Notes under the pieces: model-generated
The model's input: only the letters and a program-made list of their open reading frames with translations
Told to the model about the DNA's origin: nothing
Databases searched by the model: none
In this document: one piece after another, positions 44,166-52,023 of the stretch
Layout: each line of letters opens with the position of its first letter
Numbering within the stretch: position 1 is the stretch's first letter
From: Oceanospirillum sp048268485
GTDB taxonomy: Bacteria; Pseudomonadota; Gammaproteobacteria; Pseudomonadales; Halomonadaceae
Direction: 5' to 3'
NCBI GenBank assembly: GCA_048268485.1
Contig: JBLWVL010000004.1
Location: 62,001-126,000, forward strand
DNA length: 64,000 bases
Made by a program: the position numbers and the translations under genes

Positions 44166-45128
44166 ATGGGAAAATTCATGCTCCTAAACACGCTTCGTCA
44201 TCGCTGCTTTCAACTGCTTGATGGAGAACAGGCGTTCAGTATCACCGGAAAGCTTATCAATGGTTTTATTATCATTCTGATCGTTCTGAACGTTATCGGT
44301 GTTATCCTGGAGACCGTACCCGAGATTGGTAAGCAGTATTCGCCCTACTTCCAGGTTCTTGAGGTTTTCTCAGTGCTGGTATTCACTATAGAGTATCTGA
44401 TTCGAGTCTGGATTAGCCCTGAAAATCCCAAATATGGACCCGGTATCAAGGGAAAATTACGTTACATCTTCTCTCCGATCGCACTAATTGACCTGTTTGT
44501 TATTCTGCCTTTTTATCTATCGCTTTTTATCAATATAGATCTGCGATACCTGCGTCTGCTACGACTACTACGACTTCTGAAGCTCTCCCATTATATCCGC
44601 AGCATGGATATTTTTATTAAGGTTGTAGCTTCAGAACTGGCGTCTCTGGCCTCAGCTGTCTTTGCTGTTTTGGTACTGGTCGTACTTGCCGCTTGTGTAA
44701 TGTTTGCATTAGAGCACAAGGCGCAGCCTGAGACATTCAAAAGTGTACTGGATGCGATCTGGTGGGCAGTCGTTACTATGACAACGGTGGGTTACGGTGA
44801 TATCACGCCGGTTACAGCTGGAGGTAAAGTTCTAGCTATTCTGATTATGCTACTGGGAGTCGGCACCGTTGCTCTGCCTGCAGGTATGCTGGCAGCCCGG
44901 TTCTCAGAAGAGCTGCAGGACCGGAAATCTGCTATGACAGCGGAGGTGATTAACGCCCTGGAAGATGGCGAACTGAGCCGAAACGAAAAAAGCATGCTCG
45001 CTCGCCTGAGTAAGAAATACGGTATTTCTGAGGAAGACCTCAACCAGATCATTCGTAATAAAAAACTGGAGCTTGGGCATCAGCTACACTGCCCAAAATG
45101 CGGAGCTCATATTATCGATAAAATATGA
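44166..45128 (+). CDS. Voltage-gated-type potassium channel
   Basis: 320 residues with six transmembrane helices; an S4-like segment has regularly spaced Arg (RYLRLLRLLRLLKLSHYIR) and the selectivity filter is TMTTVGYGD. The cytosolic tail (about 245-320) has a coiled stretch and ends in CPKCG, half of a zinc-ribbon-like motif. ATG 44166 used; ATG 44178 possible. Its stop codon directly abuts that of the convergent usp gene. Confidence 0.92.
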   Translation: MGKFMLLNTLRHRCFQLLDGEQAFSITGKLINGFIIILIVLNVIGVILETVPEIGKQYSPYFQVLEVFSVLVFTIEYLIRVWISPENPKYGPGIKGKLRYIFSPIALIDLFVILPFYLSLFINIDLRYLRLLRLLRLLKLSHYIRSMDIFIKVVASELASLASAVFAVLVLVVLAACVMFALEHKAQPETFKSVLDAIWWAVVTMTTVGYGDITPVTAGGKVLAILIMLLGVGTVALPAGMLAARFSEELQDRKSAMTAEVINALEDGELSRNEKSMLARLSKKYGISEEDLNQIIRNKKLELGHQLHCPKCGAHIIDKI

Positions 45129-46073
45129 TCAACTGACAGAATCAGGTAACACCAGGGAGTCAGGCTTAGCGGTCAATACAGAACACTTGACGGAACTCAG
45201 TAGACTCTCAGCGGTGTTGCCAATTACAACGCCTTTTATTCCTGTTCTCGCCACCGTACCCATGATCAGGAGGTCTACATTCAGCAGGTTAACCATACTC
45301 GTCAGCTTCTCAGCCGCAACACCCTGGACAACATGCCCTGTGGGTGACACATACTGATAAACATCACCTCCAAATTTCTTTTTCAGCTCAGCCTCTAAGT
45401 TAGTCAGGGCAGCAGATTTATGCCGGAACTCTTCATTCTCCATAGTACGTCGGAACTGCTCTGGCTCATCGGACCAAACACTCAAAACACCCGCCTTGAC
45501 GGATTCGTAGACTGTCACAAAGTGCAATGCAGCAAGATCCTGACTGGCAAAATAAACACCCAGCTCTGCTAGCATCTGATTAAATGTGGCATTATTGGCA
45601 CACTCAGCATGATCAAAGTCCAGGGCCACCATAACAGACTTCAAAGGCATAGGTGTATCAGGCTTCAGAAGCCAGACAGGGCAAGGGGATTTTCGTAACA
45701 ACTGCGTATCATCATCACCAAGTAGTTGGTCAAGCCAGTCCTTATCTTCCACCTCTTTTATCACAAGATCGAAGCTCTGCCTGCTAAGCAACTCAATAGC
45801 ATCGTTAATCAACTTCCCACGGGAGATATGTATTGGTGGTTGCTCTAAAATATCTCTTTCAACATCTTTGCCAGTGATCCCGGATAGTTGTTTTCGTATC
45901 TGGGCAACCTGCTCGGATTCAGTAACACTATCGCCTTTGCCTTTCCCAGCTGAAACAGCAACCATTAGAGTCAGAGATAAGTTAGCCTGCTCTGCAATTT
46001 TAAATACTCTGCTTACAGTTTTTTCTGAATAGCCGGTCTGCAGCAGACATAAAATATTTTTAAATTGTTTCAT
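45129..46073 (-). CDS. Tandem universal stress protein (UspE-like)
   Basis: 314 residues with two Usp folds: residues 1-135 (KNILCLLQTGYSEKTVSRVF) and 145-310 (SVMVALDFDHAEC). The second half keeps the ATP-binding pattern MGTVARTGIKGVVIGNTAE; the first lacks it. Start at ATG 46073; the frame is open 66 nt further but not conserved. Last gene of the DUF1538 operon, 75 nt after the CBS gene. Likely an ATP-binding effector protein. Confidence 0.88.
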   Translation of the reverse strand: MKQFKNILCLLQTGYSEKTVSRVFKIAEQANLSLTLMVAVSAGKGKGDSVTESEQVAQIRKQLSGITGKDVERDILEQPPIHISRGKLINDAIELLSRQSFDLVIKEVEDKDWLDQLLGDDDTQLLRKSPCPVWLLKPDTPMPLKSVMVALDFDHAECANNATFNQMLAELGVYFASQDLAALHFVTVYESVKAGVLSVWSDEPEQFRRTMENEEFRHKSAALTNLEAELKKKFGGDVYQYVSPTGHVVQGVAAEKLTSMVNLLNVDLLIMGTVARTGIKGVVIGNTAESLLSSVKCSVLTAKPDSLVLPDSVS

Positions 46074-46148
46074 GACATCCGTACCTGTTTGTAAGATTTT
46101 GCAACGCTTTACAGAGCAAGATTTTATATAAAAAAACAAATAATACGG

Positions 46149-46538
46149 TTATTCAATTTGTTCCAACAGCGTTTCCATAATATCATTCATAGTAATAATC
46201 CCTATAAGCTCGTTATTAGACAATACGAGTAGGCGTTTAACATCTGACTTTGTCATTAAAGTGGCAACATGTTTGACAGCCAGGTCTTCTCCAACAGTAA
46301 TCACAGGCTTAACACACACATCGTATACATTCAGAAGATCAATATCCCCTTCTTCAGCAAATACTGTTTTCAGTATATTTGAGTATGTAATAATACCCCA
46401 GGCATCGTTAGGTGAATTACGCTCAACAACGAGTGACTTGATTCTATGCTGCTTCATCAGCGCCAAGGCATCACGCAACCGGGCAAAAGGACTAATGCTT
46501 ATAACATTTGTCACCATAACATCTTTTACGATTTGCAT
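46149..46538 (-). CDS. Stand-alone CBS-pair protein
   Basis: 129 residues made only of two CBS motifs (VKDVMVTNVISISPFARLRD; VCVKPVITVGEDLAVKHVAT, ending LIGIITMNDIMETLLEQ). Such pairs bind AMP, ADP, ATP or SAM and regulate partner proteins. SD CAGGAG. Third gene of the DUF1538 operon, 63 nt after the PII-like gene. Confidence 0.9.
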   Translation of the reverse strand: MQIVKDVMVTNVISISPFARLRDALALMKQHRIKSLVVERNSPNDAWGIITYSNILKTVFAEEGDIDLLNVYDVCVKPVITVGEDLAVKHVATLMTKSDVKRLLVLSNNELIGIITMNDIMETLLEQIE

Positions 46539-46601
46539 TACACTACTCCTGGAATCCTTGAGAGCCTGATACCAGCTCTCTTATGACTACATTCTGATTC
46601 A

Positions 46602-46952
46602 TTAAATTTGCTCTTTTAAGTGAGATTCAAACTTCTCAAACTGAGAATGATCAATCCCCCCCAGATGCTCCAAAGGCATGGTAAAAACAAGGCCTTTAGA
46701 ACCCTCATCCGGAGTAATAACCAGCTTCTGCAACGACTTCATAATGCTCAAGGACAGACGTTTCTCAAGCACCATAATAAGGACACTCTGACTACCATCG
46801 TAACTGAGGCCAAAAAAGGTTTTTTTAACCTCATTGCTGATACCGCGTCCATTCAGAACCGTAATACCACCCGCACCAAGGTCACGGGCCGCATCAACAG
46901 CTTTTTGCTCCAAGTCCTGAGGAATAATCGCGACGAGCACAGAAAACTTCAT
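46602..46952 (-). CDS. PII-like signalling protein
   Basis: 116 residues with the ferredoxin-like PII fold: KFSVLVAIIPQDLEQKAVDAAR, GAGGITVLNGRG, a short T-loop GISNEVKKTFFGLSYDGS, and LVFTMPLEHLGGI. It lacks the T-loop and modification context of canonical GlnB/GlnK. Start overlaps the DUF1538 stop as ATGA with AAGGTG ahead, so it is translationally coupled and is probably the transporter's regulatory subunit. Confidence 0.88.
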   Translation of the reverse strand: MKFSVLVAIIPQDLEQKAVDAARDLGAGGITVLNGRGISNEVKKTFFGLSYDGSQSVLIMVLEKRLSLSIMKSLQKLVITPDEGSKGLVFTMPLEHLGGIDHSQFEKFESHLKEQI

Positions 46953-48445
46953 AGGTTCACCTTGTGATATTTTGTAATTACATCTGAAATAATCGCGTAA
47001 ATCATGACTGAAATGATAGGGAATATAGATGCAAAAGCGATAAGACCAAAGCCATCAATCAGCACATTCCGTCCCTCAATATTTGATGCCAGCCCAATCC
47101 CCAGCGCAGTCACCAGAGGCACAGTCACCTCAGAGGTAGTGACACCTCCAAGATCATACGCTAAAGACACAATGAATTTAGGGGCTAACAGCGTCAGAAA
47201 AACAACCAGAATATACCCGGTCATGACATAGTAATGCATGGAGCCGCCACTGATGATCCTATGCACACCTATCGTGATTCCGATAGCGACCCCTAAAGCT
47301 ACAAGGTATCGAATAGTATTACCATTAATACGTCCTGCAGCCGCTTCCTCTGCTTGCTTTCCGATAGCTAACAATGCGGGCTCAGCCATAGTCGTTGCAA
47401 AACCTATCATAAAAGCGAATAAATAAATAAAAAACACTCGGTCTAAATGTATAAGCTGCTCCGCCATATTATTTCCTATCGGAAACAACCCCATTTTCAA
47501 ACCGATAACAAAGGCATAAAGCCCTATAATGACTAACGCAAAACCAAAAATTATTCTGGCTGGATTAGATAAAGGTCGGCGTAGAACCAAATACTGAAAA
47601 AAGAGAATTGTCAGAATAATAGGCAGGACATCACGCAACATTGATGCAAGGTCGAAAAAAATCTTAAGCAAAAAGTGAGGGGGCGCAGAGTACTCAGAAA
47701 CAACTGCTTCAGAAGCGATACTCAAAGTATCCACTGATGATGAGTAAACAACAATGCCATATAGCTGAACACTGATCATTGGAACCATTACTGCAAGTGC
47801 CACCAGACCAAAACCATCCCTAAGAGGGTTACGTCCCCGAATAGATGCAGCTAAACCTATCCCCATTGCAGCAATAAGAGGAACAGTAACAATGTTCGTT
47901 GTCACGCCGCCAGAGTCATACGCCAAACCAACAATCTCTTCAGGAGCAAAGTAAGTTGCGATGACGACCAGGATATATCCTGGGACAATAATCCAGTGCA
48001 GAGGAATACCGGCAATAATCCGGAAAACGCCAAGCCCGGTCACAACCCCGACGGATGTGGCTACCAGTATACGCAGTGTAAAAGCATCAATTCTGCCCTC
48101 GCTGATATCCTGAGCCTGCTGGGCAACTGCAATCAATGCAGGCTCAGCGATAACAGCAGAAAAACCTATAGCAAAACCGAAACAGACCAGAAGAGGTGCC
48201 GAGCCGCGCTCTGCAAATTGATTTGAAAGACTCTTACCTACCGGAAAAATACTTAGCTCTAGTCCTTGTAAAAATAATGCTACTCCAAAGGCCACAATTA
48301 AGAGCCCAATCAGCATTCCCATCGCATCATTCGGCATCTGCTGAAGAATCAGAAACTGAAAAAAAATGACAACAGCAACAATAGGAAAGAGATTGCGCAA
48401 TGCATGTATAAACGAGATTTGAAAGTCTTTGAAGTATTGTTCCAT
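46949..48445 (-). CDS. DUF1538 integral membrane protein (putative transporter)
   Basis: 498 residues, about 12-14 hydrophobic helices in two homologous halves. Each half has an AEPAL motif (VIAEPALIAVAQQA; TMAEPALLAIGKQA), a GYILVV segment, AYDSGGVTT / AYDLGGVTT, and GIGLA..I.GRN.L.DGFGL. The duplication indicates a channel or carrier with pseudo-two-fold symmetry; the AEPAL loops may be re-entrant. The substrate is unknown. First gene of an operon with PII-like, CBS and Usp genes; AAGGGG SD, a 5' hairpin, and an FNR-type box further upstream. Confidence 0.88.
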   Translation of the reverse strand: MEQYFKDFQISFIHALRNLFPIVAVVIFFQFLILQQMPNDAMGMLIGLLIVAFGVALFLQGLELSIFPVGKSLSNQFAERGSAPLLVCFGFAIGFSAVIAEPALIAVAQQAQDISEGRIDAFTLRILVATSVGVVTGLGVFRIIAGIPLHWIIVPGYILVVIATYFAPEEIVGLAYDSGGVTTNIVTVPLIAAMGIGLAASIRGRNPLRDGFGLVALAVMVPMISVQLYGIVVYSSSVDTLSIASEAVVSEYSAPPHFLLKIFFDLASMLRDVLPIILTILFFQYLVLRRPLSNPARIIFGFALVIIGLYAFVIGLKMGLFPIGNNMAEQLIHLDRVFFIYLFAFMIGFATTMAEPALLAIGKQAEEAAAGRINGNTIRYLVALGVAIGITIGVHRIISGGSMHYYVMTGYILVVFLTLLAPKFIVSLAYDLGGVTTSEVTVPLVTALGIGLASNIEGRNVLIDGFGLIAFASIFPIISVMIYAIISDVITKYHKVNL

Positions 48446-48463
48446 TCAGCAGCCCCTTGCCTG

Positions 48464-48493
48464 CCAAACCTTTTCCCGGGAAAAAAGGTTTGG
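48464..48493 (-). promoter_or_regulatory. 5'-leader hairpin of the DUF1538 operon
   Basis: Arms CCAAACCTTTT and AAAAGGTTTGG close over a GGGAA/CCC core, ending about 5 nt before the SD of the DUF1538 gene on the reverse strand. An AT palindrome ATAAAAT-A-ATTTTAT (48494-48508) adjoins it. With no T tract it is not a normal terminator; control of translation or mRNA stability is inferred. Confidence 0.5.
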
Positions 48494-48591
48494 ATAAAAT
48501 AATTTTATTTACCTCAGCACGGGCTATCGAACATATACGGAAAATAAAGTTCCGTTTAAAGCGACAAATATATAACTGATTGTTTTATCCT

Positions 48592-48605
48592 TTGATCTAT
48601 ATCAA
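48592..48605. promoter_or_regulatory. FNR/Anr box
   Basis: TTGATCTATATCAA is a perfect match to TTGAT-N4-ATCAA. It lies between the divergent DUF1538 and DUF72 genes. On the DUF1538 side a TATATA/TATATT -10 begins 17-19 nt beyond, so the box covers the -35 zone of that operon. On the other side it ends only 10 nt before the DUF72 start, where it could act only as a block. Confidence 0.7.
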
Positions 48606-48615
48606 AACCAGTTTT

Positions 48616-49494
48616 ATGGAGCACATTATTTTGCACAAGACCTGCTATATCGGGCTTTCTCAGTGGAACCATAAACACTGGGTGCAGGGACCTTTGATGG
48701 GTGGCAGTCAACGACCTGTTCTTAGTCGTTACAGCAGTTACTTTTCCTCTGTGGAAGGCAATACCAGCTTTTACGGCCTACCGGAGGCACAAACAATGCA
48801 GGACTGGTATCAGCAAACACCGGAGCATTTTCGGTTCTGCTTTAAACTGCCACGCAGTATTACTCATGACCGCTTGCTGCAGGTATCCGAAGAAGAGCTG
48901 GCGGCGACCCTTGATCGCTTTACTCTGCTTAAAGAAAAACTGGGTATGATCTTTCTGCAACTGCCGGAAGCTTTCGGGCCAGAACGACTACCGCTGCTTG
49001 AATCGTTTATCTGCAGCCTTCCCAGTAGCATAAATTTCAGCTTAGAAGTGCGTCACCGAGGCTTTTTCAATAAAGATGCAACAGAGCGTCAATTAAACGC
49101 TCTGTTAATGAGGTACAGCATCAACCGTGTTCAGTTTGATACCCGGGCTTTGTTTAAGAACCCGGCAGATGATGAAGATACCCTGGAAGCATTAAAAGCC
49201 AAGCCCAACCTACCTCTGCATGTGATTGCCACCGGAAAAAACCCTATGGTGCGTTTTATCACGGCGAAAGACTGGCAAAGCACCCTGCATTATCTGGAAC
49301 CATGGGTCGCCAAAATTGCTCAATGGATACAGGAGGGCCGTACACCTTATATGTTTCTGCACACACCCAGTAACACTCATGCTCCCGAAGTAGCCGCCTA
49401 CTTTGCCGAGCGACTGAATAAGGTTGTACCGGATAGTGCTCTGTTTACCCCATGGCCGGAAACTCAGGAAGCGTTGCAAGATTCCTTATTCTAA
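48616..49494 (+). CDS. DUF72 family protein
   Basis: 292 residues, TIM-barrel-like DUF72 (YecE) family. Recognised by CYIGLSQWNHKHWVQGP, YFSSVEGNTSFYGLPEAQTM, FCFKLPRSITHDR, FLQLPEAFGPERL and LEVRHRGFF, and near the end MFLHTPSNTHAPEVA. Function unknown, possibly nucleic-acid or cofactor metabolism. ATG 48616 chosen; no good SD, and a TTG at 48580 is the only upstream alternative. Confidence 0.85.
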   Translation: MEHIILHKTCYIGLSQWNHKHWVQGPLMGGSQRPVLSRYSSYFSSVEGNTSFYGLPEAQTMQDWYQQTPEHFRFCFKLPRSITHDRLLQVSEEELAATLDRFTLLKEKLGMIFLQLPEAFGPERLPLLESFICSLPSSINFSLEVRHRGFFNKDATERQLNALLMRYSINRVQFDTRALFKNPADDEDTLEALKAKPNLPLHVIATGKNPMVRFITAKDWQSTLHYLEPWVAKIAQWIQEGRTPYMFLHTPSNTHAPEVAAYFAERLNKVVPDSALFTPWPETQEALQDSLF

Positions 49495-49514
49495 CAGACG
49501 GTTTTAAAAACTTT

Positions 49515-49560
49515 TTTAAAGACCGGTTTTAAATACTTCTCTTCAAAACCGGTCTTTAAA
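49515..49560. repeat. 16-bp perfect inverted repeat between DUF72 and doxX genes
   Basis: TTTAAAGACCGGTTTT and AAAACCGGTCTTTAAA flank a 14-nt loop. A degenerate direct copy of the left arm (GACGGTTTTAAAAACTT) precedes it at 49498. It lies between convergent genes and may terminate both, although no long T run follows on either strand. Confidence 0.6.
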
Positions 49561-49626
49561 CATCGATGGGGAAAAAGGGGCAAGGTAAGATGCATTCGAG
49601 CAGAAAAGCACCCAACAGCCATATGA

Positions 49627-50085
49627 TCAGATGCTTCTATTCGCCTGAGTAAATGTTTTCTTTAATATATGGTCTGCCGATAAAAGCCCAGGACCGAAAA
49701 CGGCTGTTATCAGGAACATCAAGCCCCATAACTGGTGATCGTAGAATCCCTGGCTCCACAGAACGGGATAAGAAACCACAGCCATAATATTAAAGACAAA
49801 GAGTGCGGAGGCCACACCACGACTCATCAGTCCCAGAATTAAAAGCGGGGGCAGAATCAGCTCTGCTGCCGTTCCAAGGTAAGCCGCCAGTTCCCAAGGT
49901 AGCAGAGGAACCTGATACTCTTCTTCGAACAGATACAGGGTACTGTCCCAACTTTGGATTTTAACTAACCCGGATTGCAAAAAAGCTTTGGCCGCCCATA
50001 GCCTAACGAACAATAACAACAATGGACTGGCAAGCTTTTCGAATCCGCTAAAAAAGCGGTCATACCATAAGGCAAGTGATGTCAT
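49627..50085 (-). CDS. DoxX family membrane protein of the bufferin operon
   Basis: 152 residues with four transmembrane helices; LLLFVRLWAAKAFLQSGLVK and the GLMSRGVASALFVFNI region are DoxX-like. Start overlaps the DUF2063 stop as ATGA. DoxX proteins commonly end DUF692/DUF2063 operons, perhaps handling thiol redox or respiration-linked electron flow. Confidence 0.85.
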   Translation of the reverse strand: MTSLALWYDRFFSGFEKLASPLLLLFVRLWAAKAFLQSGLVKIQSWDSTLYLFEEEYQVPLLPWELAAYLGTAAELILPPLLILGLMSRGVASALFVFNIMAVVSYPVLWSQGFYDHQLWGLMFLITAVFGPGLLSADHILKKTFTQANRSI

Positions 50086-50966
50086 TCTTCGATTCCTTTA
50101 TTCTGTGCGTTTTTCAGAACGCCAAACCCAGTGATTAGCCCCGTACGAATGACATCCTGTAGCAAGAGGTCAGCCGCATCGTACTCAAACTGGCTAAATA
50201 GTTTGTCCGCCTGGCAATGCTCCAGCAGACAAAATACGCCATCGTCCAGCTCCTGATAGAACACTTCTGCCAACCCTGAGGTTGCAATATAGCCCTTCTG
50301 GGGCTGATCCAACTGAAACCCTGCTAAGGGATCATCGTCGTCAGAGATAAGCACATCACCTTTCCCGGCATCCGCCTGTCGTTCAAGCCAGTTTTTTAAG
50401 CGGCGAAACAGCTCGATAATCGCCCACGGGGATTGAAAAAGCGTGATATCGGGGTTAACCATAAAGTGAATCCGCTCATAATCATCTTCGCCGACCTCAG
50501 ATAAACCCTGATAAGGAAAAGGCTCTGTCGTGGGAATACGATTAATACGCACGGAATAAGCCCACTCGAAGCGCGCCAAGTCAGCGAGATAAGGCATCTC
50601 CTTCAGCTGCTCCAGATCAAGCATAAAGTCCGGCAGAGCCCCGCCAAACTCAGCCACCGCAGCGTTTGACATCGGCACGGTACGGATAAATGCTTTGGCT
50701 AGCTGGGCAAAAAATTCGTCACCAACCATCACCTGAAGCACAGGGAAAGTCACTTCCAAAGCCTCTGTCAGACTTAGAACAAAGTTATTCCGGTAGATTT
50801 GCAACAGTTGGTCCGCATCAAAATGCGTCTCCTGAATACCTTGATAGAGCTTAGGGTGATCCACGGACGATGCAGGTGATATCAGCGCCTGAGCAAACTG
50901 CTGCTGTAAACGATAGAGTTCAGGAGCAGGCGGTACATCAGCTGCTGCGGAAGCAAAGTCAGTCAT
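50082..50966 (-). CDS. DUF2063 protein, RiPP-partner (BufC type)
   Basis: 294 residues. N-terminal DUF2063 domain: LQQQFAQAL, IYRNNFVLSLTEALEVTFP and FPYQGLSEVGE-type middle region. In bufferin and methanobactin-type systems this protein pairs with the DUF692 enzyme and binds the precursor peptide. ATG 50966 chosen with GGAG 6 nt ahead; it overlaps the end of the DUF692 gene by 8 nt. ATG 50978 and GTG 50984 are alternatives. Confidence 0.88.
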   Translation of the reverse strand: MTDFASAAADVPPAPELYRLQQQFAQALISPASSVDHPKLYQGIQETHFDADQLLQIYRNNFVLSLTEALEVTFPVLQVMVGDEFFAQLAKAFIRTVPMSNAAVAEFGGALPDFMLDLEQLKEMPYLADLARFEWAYSVRINRIPTTEPFPYQGLSEVGEDDYERIHFMVNPDITLFQSPWAIIELFRRLKNWLERQADAGKGDVLISDDDDPLAGFQLDQPQKGYIATSGLAEVFYQELDDGVFCLLEHCQADKLFSQFEYDAADLLLQDVIRTGLITGFGVLKNAQNKGIEE

Positions 50967-51861
50967 GGTTAACTCCATACTCACAAGCCAAGCCTGATAC
51001 CGCCAATGCCTCTATACCCAACTGTTGAACGCGCTCAGCTTTACCAACTTCATCCAGTAAAACAGACATTTCCGGTATATCCGTATCCCATTCCACCAAA
51101 ACGGGAGCCTGGCAGCCCAGCTTATGCCTAACCTGTGCAAACAGTTGCCATACCTCGTCGCTGACACGGTTCCCATGGGTATCAATCAAAATACGGCCCT
51201 GCTCATAGTCATTGACTGAAAAGCCAGCCAGATGCAATTCACCCACTGCATCAAGGTCAATATTGTTCAAATAATCGAGACTGTCGAAACCGTGGTTTAC
51301 GGCGTTAACATAGATATTATTCAGATCAAGAAGAAGACCACAGCCTGTTTGCTCAACAATCTGGTTTAAAAAATCCCATTCCGTAAAAACAGACGCCTTA
51401 AAATTCAGATAGGCCGTAGGGTTCTCAATCAGGATCTGACGCCCAAGTGCCTGTTGGGCCACCTCAACCTGCCGGCAAAATTGCTCAAGACTCTCATGGG
51501 TATAAGGAATTGGTAAAAGGTCGTTAAAGTATCGGCCCGATACCGCACTCCAACTCAGATGCTCAGATAGCAATGTCGGTTGAAACTCATCCACTAAGGC
51601 CTTTAACGCTGCAAGATGTTTAGAGTCTAAGGCATCCCCAGAGCCAAGAGATAGCCCGACACCGTGGAGGCTTAATGGGTAGTGTTGTGCGACCTGACGT
51701 AAAATATGACGCTGGACACTCTGCTCATCCAGATAGTTCTCACTGTGAACTTCCAACCAGGAAACATTCGGCAGCTCTGACAGCAGGTCATTATAGTGTG
51801 GTGCCCGCAGCCCCATGCCAATACCCGCCGCAGGCACAGAAAAGCCCTTCACAGTATCCAT
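50959..51861 (-). CDS. DUF692 multinuclear-iron enzyme (BufB/MbnB type)
   Basis: 300 residues, TIM-barrel DUF692: GMGLRAPHYNDLLSELPNVSWLEVHSENYL, LHGVGLSLGS, LSEHLSWSA, ENPTAYL, LLLDLNNIYVNAVNHGFD, HLAGFS and DTHGNRV. The His/Asp/Glu residues in these motifs bind iron in characterised homologues, which oxidise Cys in a precursor peptide to a sulfur heterocycle. Start at ATG 51861 (GGAG upstream). Downstream of the DUF2282 precursor, upstream of DUF2063 and doxX. Confidence 0.92.
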   Translation of the reverse strand: MDTVKGFSVPAAGIGMGLRAPHYNDLLSELPNVSWLEVHSENYLDEQSVQRHILRQVAQHYPLSLHGVGLSLGSGDALDSKHLAALKALVDEFQPTLLSEHLSWSAVSGRYFNDLLPIPYTHESLEQFCRQVEVAQQALGRQILIENPTAYLNFKASVFTEWDFLNQIVEQTGCGLLLDLNNIYVNAVNHGFDSLDYLNNIDLDAVGELHLAGFSVNDYEQGRILIDTHGNRVSDEVWQLFAQVRHKLGCQAPVLVEWDTDIPEMSVLLDEVGKAERVQQLGIEALAVSGLACEYGVNHD

Positions 51862-51937
51862 GGTGAGCACTCCGTATCTTATTTTTCAAAGTGAATAAAA
51901 ATGTTTCTTAGAAAGTGAATAACGAATTTCTGGAGAA

Positions 51938-51998
51938 CAATAAAAGAGGCTCAGGAACCCGTTAGCGCAGTGAACCGCTAACCACAGAAGGCTCCTGA
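51938..51998 (-). promoter_or_regulatory. Stem-loop between precursor gene and modification genes
   Basis: Outer arms TCAGGAGCC/GGTTCCTGA (9 bp with one wobble) and inner arms GTTAGCG/CGCTAAC, followed by CTCTTTTATT on the reverse strand. It sits in the 162-nt gap after the bufA1-like gene and looks like a leaky terminator that lets the precursor be made in excess over its enzymes. Confidence 0.6.
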
Positions 51999-52023
51999 TA
52001 TAAACCTAGCTAAACCATAAGGC

